A program made the translations under genes and the position numbers. Shown here one piece after another: positions 43,086-51,547 of a stretch of DNA of 64,000 nt. This stretch comes from Gloeobacter violaceus PCC 7421. Lineage in GTDB: Bacteria; Cyanobacteriota; Cyanobacteriia; Gloeobacterales; Gloeobacteraceae. Numbering within the stretch: position 1 is the stretch's first letter; each line of letters begins with the position of its first letter. The notes beneath the pieces were generated by a model. That model searched no databases and was not told the origin of the DNA. It worked only from the letters and a program-made list of their open reading frames with translations. The DNA is taken from the NCBI RefSeq assembly GCF_000011385.1, contig NC_005125.1:558001-622000 (forward strand), given 5' to 3'.

Positions 43086-44237
43086 TTACAAGCCCCGCAC
43101 GACCGTCGTCACCAGCCCCACCACCGCCCCGATGAGCACCAGCCACGCCGAGTTCCACCCCCAGCGCACCAACAACACGGCGCTGATGGCGGCGAGCACG
43201 ACGGTGGGGACATCGACGATCGCCGCCCCTGCAAGCTCGAAGGTGACCGCCGCCATCAGCGCCAATGAGGCGACGTTCAGGCCATCTAGGAAAGCCCGGG
43301 CTGCCGAGGAACGTCCGATGCGCGGCGCAAGCCAGCCGGCGAGGGCCACGAAGATAAACGCGGGCAGAAAGATCCCCAATGTGGCCACAGCCGCGCCGGG
43401 CACCCCACCCAGCAAGTAGCCCACGAAGGTGGCGGTGGTGAATACCGGCCCCGGGGTAAACTGGCCCACCGCCACCGCATCGAGCAGTTGCACCTCGCTC
43501 AGCCAGCCGGTCTTCTCCACCAGTTCGGTGCGCAAAAAAGCAAGCAGTACGTAGCCGCTGCCGAACAAGACGCTGCCAATTTTCAGAAAAATCAGAAAAA
43601 GCGGCCAAAGCCCGACGGCAACAGCCCCGGCGGCGGGGGCAGCGGCCAGGGGAACGAGCAGCGGCCAGGGGGTAAGCTGCAACAACCTTCCCGGTGCGCC
43701 CATCCTATGGGCTAGCGTCACCAGCGCACCCGCGAAAAACAGCAGCACCAGTTCGTCCGCCCCGGCGAGGCTCAGCGCCGTCGCCGCCACCGCCAGAACA
43801 ATCAGAAGCGGCGTTTTGAGCACTGTCCGCCCCAGCCGCCAGAGCGCCTGGCCGACCACGGCGATAATCACCGGTTTGATGCCGTAAAAGGCTGCGTCCA
43901 CCTGGGGCAGGCTGCCAAACTGAACGTATACCCAGGCGAGCACCCCGACCATCAAAGCCGCCGGCAGAATAAAGCAGACCCCCGCCACCACCAATCCCGC
44001 CCAACCGGCCTGTTTGAGGCCGATATGGATGGCCATCTCCGTCGAATTGGGACCGGGCAGCAGGTTTGTGATCCCCAGCAAGTCCACAAATGCTTCGCGC
44101 GAAAGCCAGCGCCGTCGCCGGACGACTTCGTCCTCCATCATGGCGATGTGGGCGGCGGGTCCTCCGAAGGCGGTCACCCCCAGCCGCAAAAACAGCAGGG
44201 CCAGTTCGCTCAGGGAGGTCTTCTGCACGTTGCTCAC
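43086..44237 (-). CDS. chrA: Chromate transporter ChrA
   Basis: A 383-residue membrane protein of the CHR family made of two homologous halves, about 10-12 membrane helices. The first half has FLRLGVTAFGGPAAHIAMME and LLGITNLLPGPNSTEMAIHI; the second has FLKIGSVLFGSGYVLLAFLR and VAVGQFTPGPVFTTATFVGY. These two G.G.....PGP loops are diagnostic. It exports chromate or takes up sulfate-like anions. GTG 44237 is the preferred start; the open frame extends to 44450 over a terminator. The first half may include a further GTG at 44228. Confidence 0.9.
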   Translation of the reverse strand: MSNVQKTSLSELALLFLRLGVTAFGGPAAHIAMMEDEVVRRRRWLSREAFVDLLGITNLLPGPNSTEMAIHIGLKQAGWAGLVVAGVCFILPAALMVGVLAWVYVQFGSLPQVDAAFYGIKPVIIAVVGQALWRLGRTVLKTPLLIVLAVAATALSLAGADELVLLFFAGALVTLAHRMGAPGRLLQLTPWPLLVPLAAAPAAGAVAVGLWPLFLIFLKIGSVLFGSGYVLLAFLRTELVEKTGWLSEVQLLDAVAVGQFTPGPVFTTATFVGYLLGGVPGAAVATLGIFLPAFIFVALAGWLAPRIGRSSAARAFLDGLNVASLALMAAVTFELAGAAIVDVPTVVLAAISAVLLVRWGWNSAWLVLIGAVVGLVTTVVRGL

Positions 44238-44304
44238 AGCAAGTTCGGAAGCGTACACCTGCCAGGTTGCCCGCTTACCCCGGTTTCCGACAAGCTCGTG
44301 CGAT

Positions 44305-44337
44305 ACAGAAAAGCGGCCCGACTGCCTCCGGGCCGCT
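44305..44337 (-). terminator. Intrinsic terminator before chrA
   Basis: Read on the minus strand: AGCGGCCCG, an 8-base loop, CGGGCCGCT, then TTTTCTG. It ends the phosphatase-operon transcript about 30 bases after the gene at 44368 and isolates chrA. Confidence 0.85.
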
Positions 44338-44367
44338 GGTCTTGGGATTGTCCGCATCCCGCAGAAC

Positions 44368-44706
44368 TCAGTACTCCTCGTCGTGATCCGGGTGGCCAAT
44401 CTTGCTGAGGTCGAGATTGGCGACGGTGGTGCCTTTGCCGACCACCACACGACCGGTGATTAGCGGCCGCCCCGGAATCTGCAGCCGGACCAAATAGGCG
44501 CCCGGTTTGACGTCGCGCAACCAGTACTGGCCGTACTGATCGGTGCTGGTCTGCTTGGGCGGATTGCTCAGGAGCGTCACCTTGGCGTCGGTAAAGACCG
44601 TGTTCTCCATCGTCTGGAATACCCGGCCGTAGACGACGCTCTCCGCCTGGGCCGGGGCTGCCAGGGCAAGCCCCAACCCGAGGACGACGAACCAGTGGCG
44701 TGGCAT
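44368..44706 (-). CDS. Secreted protein with carboxypeptidase-regulatory-like domain
   Basis: A 112-residue exported protein. The signal peptide (HWFVVLGLGLALAAPAQA) is cut near residue 21. The rest is one Ig-like or transthyretin-like fold (VVYGRVFQTMENTVFTDAKV, QYGQYWLRDVKPGAYLVRL), as in carboxypeptidase regulatory-like domains. It lies 5 bases after the alkaline phosphatase gene and is co-transcribed. It could bind the phosphatase or the envelope, but that is inferred from position alone. Confidence 0.8.
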   Translation of the reverse strand: MPRHWFVVLGLGLALAAPAQAESVVYGRVFQTMENTVFTDAKVTLLSNPPKQTSTDQYGQYWLRDVKPGAYLVRLQIPGRPLITGRVVVGKGTTVANLDLSKIGHPDHDEEY

Positions 44707-44711
44707 CGCTT

Positions 44712-47072
44712 CTACTCCTGTTTGCCGCGGAACAGTTGTTCCGCCGAGACGCTCGGGAACCCGGCGGGCAGCTTCAGCGCCGCCTGACGACTCGTAGCTC
44801 CTTCCAGAGAAAGGGCGCGGGCCAAACGCACGAACACGTCCGAGTTCTCGTAGGTGCCGCCGAACAAAAAGGCGTTCGGACCGCTGGCGCTCAGGGGCAC
44901 GTCCTCGCCGGAGTGCGGGGCGACTCCGATGTTGCCGGAGTCTTTGCTGATGGGCGAAACGTCGGCAGTGGACATGTTACCCGTCAGCAGGATGCCGTTC
45001 GGGTCGCGCGCCGGGTTCGGTACCGCGGCGGTAATTCCGCTCGGGTTGAGCGGAATGAAGTTGGTCAGATAGTCCTGGCTGTAGGTCGGTTTGCCGCCGT
45101 TGTCGAGCACCAGTTTGACCGTCGGATCCGGATCGTCCGGGAAGCCGTCTTTGTTGGCATCGACGTAAGTTGGGAAGGTGCCGTCGTTGAAGGTGCCGAT
45201 GGCATCCTGCAGCGCACAGGGTTTGGTTTCGGCCCCTGCCCCGTCGATCGTCAGCGAGAGCGAGCCGCTGGTGCCGTCGGAGCTGATCGAGTTGGTGAAG
45301 CAGCCGCCCGGGGTGATCGGGTCGGTGCCCGAGGGGTCGCCCAGGTAGCCTGGCAGGTTGTCGAGGGCGCTCGGCACGGTGATGCCGACGATCGTTTCAG
45401 GCTGGGCATGGTCAGCGGTGATGAGGGCAAGGGTTTTGCCGTCCGTGGCCTGGCCGTTGAGCACATAGCCCAGGGCGTTATCCAGCTCCAGCGCCTCGTA
45501 GATCACCCGCTCGTACTCCAGCGGGTGCGCCAGTTTGTCGGTCTGCGACTGCTCGACCATCAGCATCCAGCCGTTCGGGTTTTTGGCGTTGAGCACCTCG
45601 ATGGCCTTGGCCACCATCTCGGTCTTGGAAGGAACATTGGCAAAACACGCCTGGACCGTCCCGCCACAACCGGTGCCCACCGGCGGCGGCACGCTCTGCC
45701 CCAGTTCGGGGTCGCTCGCGGTCTTGCCGCCGATGGTCGCCTGGCCGCGGGCGACCAACCGGTCAAGGGTACCGGGGATGTTGTCGGCTCCCAGAGCGTT
45801 GCCCGGCCGGAAATCTCCTGCGAAGATGCCCAGGATTGGTTTGTTGTTAGGGGCGCTTGCCAATTCGGTCTTGTCCTTGACCACTGAGTAGCCCTGGCCG
45901 GCTGCAACGGTAAAGAGGTTGATCCCGTCGGGGCGGCCCTGGCCGGAACTGGCCTGATAGAAATTGAGCAGCGTCGGATCGTTGACTGGCAGCCAGTCGC
46001 GCGCTCCGCCGCCAATGATCACATCGAGCGGCTGGGTGAGGGCCTTGAGGGACGCGTAGCCGGTGACCGGTTGGGCAGCGGTGCCGGTAGGACCGTTGTC
46101 GATGTAGTAGTCGATAAACTGCTGGGCGATGGCGGTACGGGCCGAGCGCGCCCGGGAGTGGGCCACCTCAGAAGCCGGGGTGGCGTCGGTGACAAAGGCG
46201 TCGCTCACCACGCCGGTCGCCCAGCCGTACTTACGCTTCATGTACGCCCACAGCGGTTCGATGCGCGGATTGTCCAGGGCATTTTCCGGGGTGTTGTCCA
46301 CAGAAACGTTCAAGGCGTTATTGGGCTGCTTCATGCCGGTGATGTAGCTGGCCATGCCCGGCGCCGAGTCGGTGATGATGCTGTCGAAGGAAGCCGTGTA
46401 CACCAGGCCGTAGGTATCCATGGTGTCCATATTGAGCTGTCCTTTGGCGCGGCCTTCGAAGACGCCCTTGCCTGCAATCCGGGCGGCGGAGCGGATCGGT
46501 AGTCCCATCGCGTCACCCAAAAAGAAGACGACGTGGTTGATGTTTTGCTTGAGGGCGAAGGGGGCGACGGTATAAGTGTTCTGGATGGTGTAGTCGGCAC
46601 CGTCCACGCTCACGACGGCGCGCACCCGGTAGCGACCGGCCTGCGGGAAAGCAAAATTGCGCGCAGACGCGCCGTAAAGACCCGGCACCGTCGGCGAACC
46701 GCTCTCCAGGCCCAGACCCTGCTTTTTGATCGTGTCGTTGAACGGCTGAGCAATCTCGGTGCCGTTGACGGTCAGGCTCTTGAGCAAGGGCGCCCGGCCG
46801 CTGGTGCCCGGCACCTGGGTCTCGACGCGCAAGTCAAACAGCTGATCGGCAATCAGCGTTGTATTGGTGGGCGGCAGGATCCGCAGGCCCACGCCTGGGC
46901 TGGCGTTGGTCGGGTTGTCGGAAAAAGGCGGGTTGCCCAGCACCGGCGGCACGTTGCTCTGCTGGGTGTCGTCGTCGCCCCCGGCCCAGGCGGGACCGGC
47001 ACCCAAAGAAGATGCCAGACCGACTGTCGCAGACAGCGCACCGAGGACATGTATCCATTTCAAACGCTTCAT
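44712..47072 (-). CDS. phoA: PhoA-family alkaline phosphatase, secreted
   Basis: A 786-residue exported phosphomonoesterase, longer than E. coli PhoA because of an N-terminal beta domain (about 35-180) and a large loop. A signal peptide ends at GPAWA. Catalytic and metal elements are VVFFLGDAMGLPIRSAARIA, SIITDSAPGMASYITGMKQP with the nucleophilic serine, LITADHAQPETIVGIT and GVAPHSGEDVPL. These give the zinc and magnesium ligands, although the usual DGMG reads GDAMG here. It forms an operon with the small secreted protein. A candidate Pho box lies upstream. Confidence 0.88.
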   Translation of the reverse strand: MKRLKWIHVLGALSATVGLASSLGAGPAWAGGDDDTQQSNVPPVLGNPPFSDNPTNASPGVGLRILPPTNTTLIADQLFDLRVETQVPGTSGRAPLLKSLTVNGTEIAQPFNDTIKKQGLGLESGSPTVPGLYGASARNFAFPQAGRYRVRAVVSVDGADYTIQNTYTVAPFALKQNINHVVFFLGDAMGLPIRSAARIAGKGVFEGRAKGQLNMDTMDTYGLVYTASFDSIITDSAPGMASYITGMKQPNNALNVSVDNTPENALDNPRIEPLWAYMKRKYGWATGVVSDAFVTDATPASEVAHSRARSARTAIAQQFIDYYIDNGPTGTAAQPVTGYASLKALTQPLDVIIGGGARDWLPVNDPTLLNFYQASSGQGRPDGINLFTVAAGQGYSVVKDKTELASAPNNKPILGIFAGDFRPGNALGADNIPGTLDRLVARGQATIGGKTASDPELGQSVPPPVGTGCGGTVQACFANVPSKTEMVAKAIEVLNAKNPNGWMLMVEQSQTDKLAHPLEYERVIYEALELDNALGYVLNGQATDGKTLALITADHAQPETIVGITVPSALDNLPGYLGDPSGTDPITPGGCFTNSISSDGTSGSLSLTIDGAGAETKPCALQDAIGTFNDGTFPTYVDANKDGFPDDPDPTVKLVLDNGGKPTYSQDYLTNFIPLNPSGITAAVPNPARDPNGILLTGNMSTADVSPISKDSGNIGVAPHSGEDVPLSASGPNAFLFGGTYENSDVFVRLARALSLEGATSRQAALKLPAGFPSVSAEQLFRGKQE

Positions 47073-47254
47073 CGCGCAAAACTCCTAAGAAAAACAAAGC
47101 CAGATGCGCACAGTAATAGATTGCTGCTTCCGAAGATTGGAGCAAAAACTAACAGATACTAATCGCTTTCAGCCTTTAGAGAACGCAGAATCAAAACTAT
47201 GCAATTGGAGCCATATCGGAGTGACTCTCATCCGAACCTAATCGTAATTGCGGT

Positions 47255-47273
47255 AGATTAATGAATGATTAAG
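47255..47273 (-). promoter_or_regulatory. Candidate Pho box
   Basis: On the minus strand CTTAATCA and ATTAATCT are separated by 3 bases, giving the 11-base period of cyanobacterial Pho boxes, consensus PyTTAAPyPy(T/A). The first copy is a perfect match, the second differs at one base. Two more TTAA blocks lie to the right at 9-base spacing (47278, 47287). It is about 180 bases upstream of the alkaline phosphatase gene. The divergent hydrolase gene could also be affected. Confidence 0.5.
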
Positions 47274-47385
47274 ATTTTTAAACTTCTTAATTTGGCGCTC
47301 AACCTAGAATGAGAACCGGTCTCGATACTGCACTTTGAGCGGTCGGTCCGATAATAGAAGTGAGTTTGTGTGTGGGAGTTCGTGG

Positions 47386-48177
47386 GTGGCCAGGCTGGTA
47401 AAACGGCGGCGATTTATCGTGCAGGTGTTGACAGCAGGCAGCGCACTGGTGTGGGGGGGGGCTGCTCATCTGTCGTCGGCTTCAAGCCCCAGCACTATTC
47501 GCATTTCCGGCGAAGGGGTGATCATCGAAGCCTATCGGGCTTTACCGGTGGGGCGGCCCTGGGCCGCTGTGTTGCTGGTGCCCGAGGAGGCCGGATTGAA
47601 CGCCTTTATCGCCGGGGTGGCCGCGGAACTGGCCACCCTGGGTTTCGCGGTGCTCGTGCCGGATCTTTATTCGCGGCTGGGAGGCACGGCCGCCCTCGGT
47701 CCTAATCCGGCCGCAGCGCTCGAAAAACTCAACGACAGCCTGATTGCCCGCGACCTCGACTTGAGCTTTGCGTACCTAGAAAAGTTGCTCGGTCCGCAGG
47801 GCAAGATCGCCATTCTCGGTTTCGGCTGGGGGGGCAGCAAGGCCCTCACCTACGCCACCGAGAACCCCGACATCGCGGCGGTGGCGGTCTTCTATGCTCC
47901 CAACCCCGAACCGGTGGGCCGCGTGCTCAACCTGGAAATGCCGTTGCTGGGAAACTACGCAGCCCTCGACGAGGCGGTCACCCCCAAGTTGGCCGAGTTG
48001 GAGGCAGCCCTCACCAAAGCGGGCAAAACTTACGACTTCAAGATCTACCCGGGTGTGCGCGCCGGTTTTTTTGGCGCGGCGCTCGCCGGACCACCTGGAG
48101 CGGCGGCCTCCCGCGACGCCTGGGAGCGGACGGTGCAGTTTTTCAGGCGCACCCTCGCCGCCCAAGAACAACCATAA
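47386..48177 (+). CDS. Exported dienelactone-hydrolase-like protein lacking the catalytic triad
   Basis: A 263-residue alpha/beta-hydrolase-fold protein. The N-terminus has basic residues and a hydrophobic segment (VKRRRFIVQVLTAGSALVWG), like a Tat or Sec signal. The fold matches dienelactone hydrolase (PWAAVLLVPEEAGLN; DLSFAYLEKLLGPQGKIAIL), but the nucleophile elbow is GFGWGGSK, with Gly in place of the Cys of GYCFGG. The C-terminal histidine motif (YPG.GHGF) reads YPGVRAGFFG. So two of the three catalytic residues are gone. GTG 47386 has GGGAG 7-8 bases upstream. It may be a binding protein or pseudoenzyme. Confidence 0.75.
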   Translation: MARLVKRRRFIVQVLTAGSALVWGGAAHLSSASSPSTIRISGEGVIIEAYRALPVGRPWAAVLLVPEEAGLNAFIAGVAAELATLGFAVLVPDLYSRLGGTAALGPNPAAALEKLNDSLIARDLDLSFAYLEKLLGPQGKIAILGFGWGGSKALTYATENPDIAAVAVFYAPNPEPVGRVLNLEMPLLGNYAALDEAVTPKLAELEAALTKAGKTYDFKIYPGVRAGFFGAALAGPPGAAASRDAWERTVQFFRRTLAAQEQP

Positions 48178-48197
48178 AAAAGCCGGGGTGTCCCCGG
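48176..48197 (-). terminator. Intrinsic terminator after the DUF1232 gene
   Basis: On the minus strand a stem CCGGGG/CCCCGG with a 3-base loop is followed by C and a run of T. It overlaps the end of the convergent gene. Confidence 0.75.
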
Positions 48198-48224
48198 TGT
48201 GAAATCGGTGCTCCAATGCGGACG

Positions 48225-48509
48225 CTACCGGGCCGGAGTATCCAGCGTCTTCTCGGCGTCGATCCAGTACTTCTGGTGCGCCCAGCCCGCCACCAGCATG
48301 TGAATCAGAAACACCACCGACACGTCGTCGAGCTGTCCCACCAGCGGCACAAAGTCGGGAACGAAATCGACCGGCAGCAGAAAATAGACCGCGCTCAGGG
48401 CGAGGGGTGCGAACTTGAGCGGGGCCGGAATCTGGCTGCTGCGGTAAAACCGCCCGATGCGGCCAATCGTCTGCCACCAGTCGCGCGGGGTCGCCGGAAG
48501 GTATTTCAT
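48225..48509 (-). CDS. DUF1232 (YkvA-like) membrane protein
   Basis: A 94-residue protein. The DUF1232 core PLALSAVYFLLPVDFVPDFV followed by PLVGQLDDVSVV is exact for the family, with the YxxxPxDxxPD pattern. It has two hydrophobic segments and is probably membrane-bound. Function unknown. ATG 48509 is preferred to 48527. It stands alone between the hydrolase-like gene and the Kdp locus. Confidence 0.88.
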   Translation of the reverse strand: MKYLPATPRDWWQTIGRIGRFYRSSQIPAPLKFAPLALSAVYFLLPVDFVPDFVPLVGQLDDVSVVFLIHMLVAGWAHQKYWIDAEKTLDTPAR

Positions 48510-48610
48510 GGGGAGGTGCCCTCTCAAAAAAGACTAAATCCAATTTAGCAAAAATTGTTAATTCACTTGATGCGCAAGCTGGCAAGTCTATTGAGATTTG
48601 TGCGCGGCTG

Positions 48611-50875
48611 CTACTCGTGTTCAAGATCGCCCACGATCAGCACATCCAGGTTGCGCACCCGGCGTACCACCTGTTCAATGACGCAGCCGTGGAGCAGTTT
48701 TTCCCAGCGCGAGCGGCGCGATTCACCCATCACCAGCAGCGTCACCCCCTGCTCGTGAGCAAGCGCGTCGATTTGCTCGGGAACCTGATTGGCGGCGGCG
48801 GGACGCTCGATAAATTCACCGCCCAACTGGCGCGTCAGTTCGCCCAGGCGCTCGACGGCCCGGGCGGTCGGCCCGTCGTCGTGCGCGCCGATGTGGGCGA
48901 CCACCAGCGGTGCGCTCAACCGGCTGGCGATGCGCGCCCCCCGGCGGATGAGTTGCTCGGCATTCGGGCGCAGATTGATGCAGACAAGCACACGGCCGCC
49001 CGGTCCATGCGCGGCCTCTTCGAGTTTGCGCGTGGTGCAGTCGTCGGCCACTTCCCGCAAGGCCAGTTCGCGTAGAGCCGACAGATTTTCGGGGCGGAAG
49101 AAATTGGCCAGCGCCTGCTCGACTTTGGCCTGGGCGTAGATTTTGCCCTCGCGCAGCCGCTGGGTGAGTTCGCCCGTGGGCAGATCCACCAGCACGACTT
49201 CGTCGGCCGCCTCGACGACCAGATCCGGCAGGGTCTCGCGGACTTTGACGCCGGTGGTGCGCTCGACGAGGGTATTGAGGCTTTCGAGGTGCTGGATGTT
49301 GAGGGTGGAGACCACATCGATGCCCGCGCCAAGCAGTACCTCTACATCCTGGAAACGTTTGGTGTTGCCGGCACCCGCGATGTTGGTGTGGGCCAACTCG
49401 TCGACGAGCACGACGGCCGGACGCCGCCGCAGCACCGCCTCGACATCCAGCTCCAAAAATGTGCGCCCCTGGTAGCCAATCGCCCGCTTGGGCACCACCT
49501 CCAGGTTCTCGATGAGGGCCGCCGTCTCGGCACGGCCGTGGGTCTCGATCACCCCGCAGACGACGTCGATGCCGCTGGCGTGCAGGTGGTGGGCTTCTTG
49601 AAGCATTGCGAAGGTTTTGCCGACGCCGGGGGCGGCACCCAGGTAAATTTTGTGCCGTCCGCAACCGTGGGCACGGCGAGAGTCCGCGCCTACGAGCAAA
49701 CAGCCGACAGCGAAGGGCGGCTGGGCTGCGACCGGAGTCAGTGGGCCGACCATCGACGACTCGGCCTCTCCCACAATCAACACGTCGATGTTGCTGGTGG
49801 TGCGCAGCAGCGTGTTGATCACCGAACCGCGCACCAGTTCTTCAGCGGGGGAGCGCAACGACTCGCCGACGATCACCTGGGTGATATTTTTTTGCAGAGC
49901 AAAGTCGATGAGAGCCCCGGCCACATCGCGGTTTTGCAGCTGCACAAATTCGCCCGCCGCCGCCTCGGTGGCCGCGCGGTGCTCCTGCAAGGTCTGCGCT
50001 TCGGGGGGAGCGAGCGGCCTACCCGTCTCGACGTAGGCCACGAACAATTCGGCGTCGAGCCGCTCGGCAATGCGCGCCCCGCGGCGGATGAGCCGGGCGG
50101 AAGCCGGATTGGTGCTTACCGCCGCGAGTACCCGTTCGCGCACCCCCGCCGGACCTGCCACGCCGTTCTTGCCCGACAGGATGTCGGCATCGACCACCTC
50201 GGCAACTGCGCGCAGGGCCAGTTCACGCAGGTAGACCAGGGTACTGCGGCGCAAAAAAGGGCTGCCGGGAGGAATGTACCTGGCCGCATCGCCGCGCTGC
50301 AGCCGCTCCAGGACCGCCTCCGGGCTCGCATCGACCAGTTGCACCTCCTCGGCACTGCGCAACAGCCGGTCGGGCACCGTCTCGTGCACAACCGCCCCAA
50401 TCAGACGTCCGGCGGCCTCGGCGACGCTTTCGAGGTGCTGGATGTTCATGGCGCTCATCACGCTCACGCCGGCATCGAGCAGCACCTCCACATCTTCGTA
50501 GCGCTTGCGGTGGCGGCTGCCGGGGGCATTGGTGTGGGCCAGCTCATCGATGAGCACCGTGGCCGGCCGCCGCTGCAAAATCGCCTCCAAGTCGAGTTCC
50601 GGGATGATCACACCCTGGTAGGCGACCTGGCGCGGCGCCATCACTTCGAGATCCGCGAGCAACGCTTCGGTGTCGGGGCGGCCGTGGGTCTCCACCCAGC
50701 CGACCACCAGATCGACGCCGCGGCGGCGCAGTCGGCGGGCCTCCTGGAGCATGCGCACGGTTTTTCCGACCCCGGGCGTGTAGCCCAGGTAAAGCTTCAG
50801 GCGACCCCGCGACAGCTGCATCAGCTCGTGCAGCAACGACTGGGGATCAGGACAGTCTTCGTTCGGGCGGAACAT
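48611..50875 (-). CDS. kdpD: Double KdpD-type sensor (two KdpD-N/USP modules, no kinase)
   Basis: A 754-residue cytosolic protein. Module 1 (about 20-375) has KdpD Walker A LGYTPGVGKTVRML (30-43), ETHGRPDTEALLADLE, Walker B-like ATVLIDELAHTNAPGSRHRK and a universal-stress-protein domain with KNITQVIVGESLRS. Module 2 (about 400-754) repeats all of these: YLGAAPGVGKTFAMLQEAHH, ETHGRAETAALIENLE, VVLVDELAHTNIAGAGNTKR, VSTLNIQHLESLN, then a second USP domain ending VTLLVMGESRRSRWEKLL. No membrane helices and no histidine-kinase domain follow. Cyanobacterial KdpD proteins are usually a single such module. It follows the response regulator by 18 bases. Confidence 0.93.
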   Translation of the reverse strand: MFRPNEDCPDPQSLLHELMQLSRGRLKLYLGYTPGVGKTVRMLQEARRLRRRGVDLVVGWVETHGRPDTEALLADLEVMAPRQVAYQGVIIPELDLEAILQRRPATVLIDELAHTNAPGSRHRKRYEDVEVLLDAGVSVMSAMNIQHLESVAEAAGRLIGAVVHETVPDRLLRSAEEVQLVDASPEAVLERLQRGDAARYIPPGSPFLRRSTLVYLRELALRAVAEVVDADILSGKNGVAGPAGVRERVLAAVSTNPASARLIRRGARIAERLDAELFVAYVETGRPLAPPEAQTLQEHRAATEAAAGEFVQLQNRDVAGALIDFALQKNITQVIVGESLRSPAEELVRGSVINTLLRTTSNIDVLIVGEAESSMVGPLTPVAAQPPFAVGCLLVGADSRRAHGCGRHKIYLGAAPGVGKTFAMLQEAHHLHASGIDVVCGVIETHGRAETAALIENLEVVPKRAIGYQGRTFLELDVEAVLRRRPAVVLVDELAHTNIAGAGNTKRFQDVEVLLGAGIDVVSTLNIQHLESLNTLVERTTGVKVRETLPDLVVEAADEVVLVDLPTGELTQRLREGKIYAQAKVEQALANFFRPENLSALRELALREVADDCTTRKLEEAAHGPGGRVLVCINLRPNAEQLIRRGARIASRLSAPLVVAHIGAHDDGPTARAVERLGELTRQLGGEFIERPAAANQVPEQIDALAHEQGVTLLVMGESRRSRWEKLLHGCVIEQVVRRVRNLDVLIVGDLEHE

Positions 50876-50893
50876 GGCGACCCACAGTTACGG

Positions 50894-51547
50894 TTAAGGA
50901 GGAGCGATCAAACCCTTTTCGAGGGCAAGGACGGCAGCCTGGGTGCGATCGGTCGCCCCGAGCTTGCGCAGGATGGCGTGGACGTGCACCCGCACGGTGC
51001 CGCTGGAGATATGGAGCTGTCGGCCGATCTCGGGGTTGCTCGCCCCCCGGGCGATCCAGCCCAGTACCTCCCGCTCGCGCTCGGTGAGGGCGGCGGCGTT
51101 GGCGGGCGGCTCGGAGGGGGCGACGGCGAAGGCGCTGCGCACCTGGGCGAGCACCTTGGCGTCGAACCAGCCGTTGCCGGCGCTCACCTCGCGGATCACC
51201 GTGAGCAACCGATCCGGGCCGATCCCCTTCAGGCAGTAACCGTCCGCCCCCGCCTGCAGCATGGCCTGCACCAAACCGGCCTCCTCGCGCGAGGTGAGTA
51301 CCAGTACCCGGATTTCGGGGTGCTCCTGCTTGAGGCGAACGAGGGTCTGCCGGCCGTCCAGACCCGGCAGGCCGATGTCAAGCAGCACCAATTGCGGTCG
51401 GTGGCGATTCGCCAGCGCAAGGGCGGTCTCACCGTCCTCCGCCTCGGCCACCAGCTCGATCTGCGGCTGGTGGCGCAGGACCATGGCGAGGCCCATCCGA
51501 AAAAGCGGGTCATCCTCGACGAGTAGCACACGCACCCTCCCGCTCAT
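50894..51547 (-). CDS. NarL/FixJ-type response regulator of the Kdp locus
   Basis: A 217-residue regulator. The receiver domain (about 5-120) has VLLVEDDPLFRMGLAM, with the phosphoacceptor Asp57 in LVLLDIGLPGLDGRQ, the Thr/Ser in VLVLTSREE and Lys in YCLKG. The LuxR-type HTH (about 148-212) has LTEREREVLGWIARGASNPE and GTVRVHVHAILRKLGATDRT. Its ATG overlaps the stop of the histidine kinase (ATGA). A typical KdpE is an OmpR-type protein, so this is a different class of partner. It is likely to act on the divergent kdp promoter. Confidence 0.92.
   Translation of the reverse strand: MSGRVRVLLVEDDPLFRMGLAMVLRHQPQIELVAEAEDGETALALANRHRPQLVLLDIGLPGLDGRQTLVRLKQEHPEIRVLVLTSREEAGLVQAMLQAGADGYCLKGIGPDRLLTVIREVSAGNGWFDAKVLAQVRSAFAVAPSEPPANAAALTEREREVLGWIARGASNPEIGRQLHISSGTVRVHVHAILRKLGATDRTQAAVLALEKGLIAPP

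Noticed and set aside
44700-45887. A 395-codon plus-strand frame opposite the alkaline phosphatase
   Set aside because: Antisense shadow of the phosphatase gene.
49289-51526. A 745-codon plus-strand frame opposite the KdpD-like and regulator genes
   Set aside because: Antisense shadow; the composition is that of a reverse-complement frame (many Gln/His/Arg/Gly).
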